A stretch of 24,202 nucleotides of DNA from CAYNGH01 sp964396845 (lineage in GTDB: Bacteria > Vulcanimicrobiota > JAJTBE01 > CAYNGH01). The stretch spans positions 1 to 24,202 of the forward strand of contig CAYNGH010000035.1 in NCBI GenBank assembly GCA_964396845.1. Reading direction: 5' to 3'. Positions 24,153 to 24,202 of this stretch are shown here, piece by piece; position 1 is the stretch's first letter; every line of letters begins with the position of its first letter. The notes under the pieces are model-generated. The model saw only the letters and a list, made by a program, of their open reading frames with translations. It did not search any database and was not told the DNA's origin. The position numbers and the translations under genes were made by a program.

Positions 24153-24191
24153 TTGGAGAACCTTTTTCTTGGAAGAAAAAAGGTTCTCCAA
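24153..24191. repeat. Long near-perfect inverted repeat at the right edge
   Basis: The 18-base left arm (24153-24170, TTGGAGAACCTTTTTCTT) pairs with the 19-base right arm (24173-24191), leaving a single bulged A and a 2-base centre. The arm core CTCCAAACC recurs as CTCCAAA at 24196-24202. There is no T run after it on either strand, so it is not a standard terminator. It may be the edge of a dispersed palindromic element continuing outside the window. Confidence 0.6.
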
Positions 24192-24202
24192 ACCTCTCCA
24201 AA

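Noticed and set aside
1..24202. CRISPR array, insertion sequence or prophage
   Set aside because: No spaced direct repeats, transposase, integrase or phage structural genes were seen; most genes are conserved housekeeping or envelope functions.

Overview
The window looks like chromosomal DNA from an anaerobic or oxygen-sensitive bacterium with an outer membrane. The anaerobic habit is suggested by a flavodiiron protein, a hybrid-cluster protein and a ferredoxin-like protein under an Rrf2 regulator. The outer membrane is suggested by a beta-barrel protein ending in Phe, encoded with a Lol/MacB-type ABC exporter. Shine-Dalgarno sequences are often strong and TTG starts are fairly common. I cannot fix the phylum: Desulfobacterota-like lineages or a diderm Firmicutes relative both fit. 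No tRNA, rRNA, insertion sequence, prophage or CRISPR array was seen.

Layout. 1-1066 (+) is the 3' part of a TldD/PmbA-family gene, ending at a bidirectional terminator shared with the converging operon. 5747-1180 (-) is a redox/NO-stress operon read from one strong promoter with an overlapping palindrome: rrf2, a dicluster ferredoxin-like protein, fprA (flavodiiron), a cupin, and hcp. The hcp gene is broken by one in-frame TAA. 7170-5875 (-) is an RseP-like site-2 protease with an unusual acidic insertion. 7408-9740 (+) is an overlapping pair of secreted proteins of unknown function. 9741-10017 holds a structured, terminator-ended RNA candidate and then the lplA-like promoter region. 10018-13152 (+) carries a lipoate-ligase-like gene, a tiny membrane protein whose frame contains a TGA at a position expected to be Cys, mnmE and ccdA.

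From 19152 to 13078 (-) runs a set of same-strand genes: an unknown protein, ruvA, ruvB, a secreted protein, and a PhoB/PhoR-like two-component pair whose kinase end overlaps ccdA tail to tail. From 19314 to 24099 (+) runs an operon of two FtsX/LolC-type permeases, their ATPase, an outer-membrane beta-barrel and a TrmO-like methyltransferase. It is followed by a long inverted repeat at the right edge.

The most interesting item is at 10683-10862. The 59-codon frame reads through TGA at codon 34, in a GGFxIFLCNP context that resembles a small Cys-motif membrane protein family. Ten bases after the TGA a strong hairpin (9-bp perfect lower stem) begins, placed where a bacterial SECIS element would be. 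This is a candidate small selenoprotein. The hcp TAA, the four-helix RNA candidate at 9769-9921 and the exporter/beta-barrel operon are the next most interesting.
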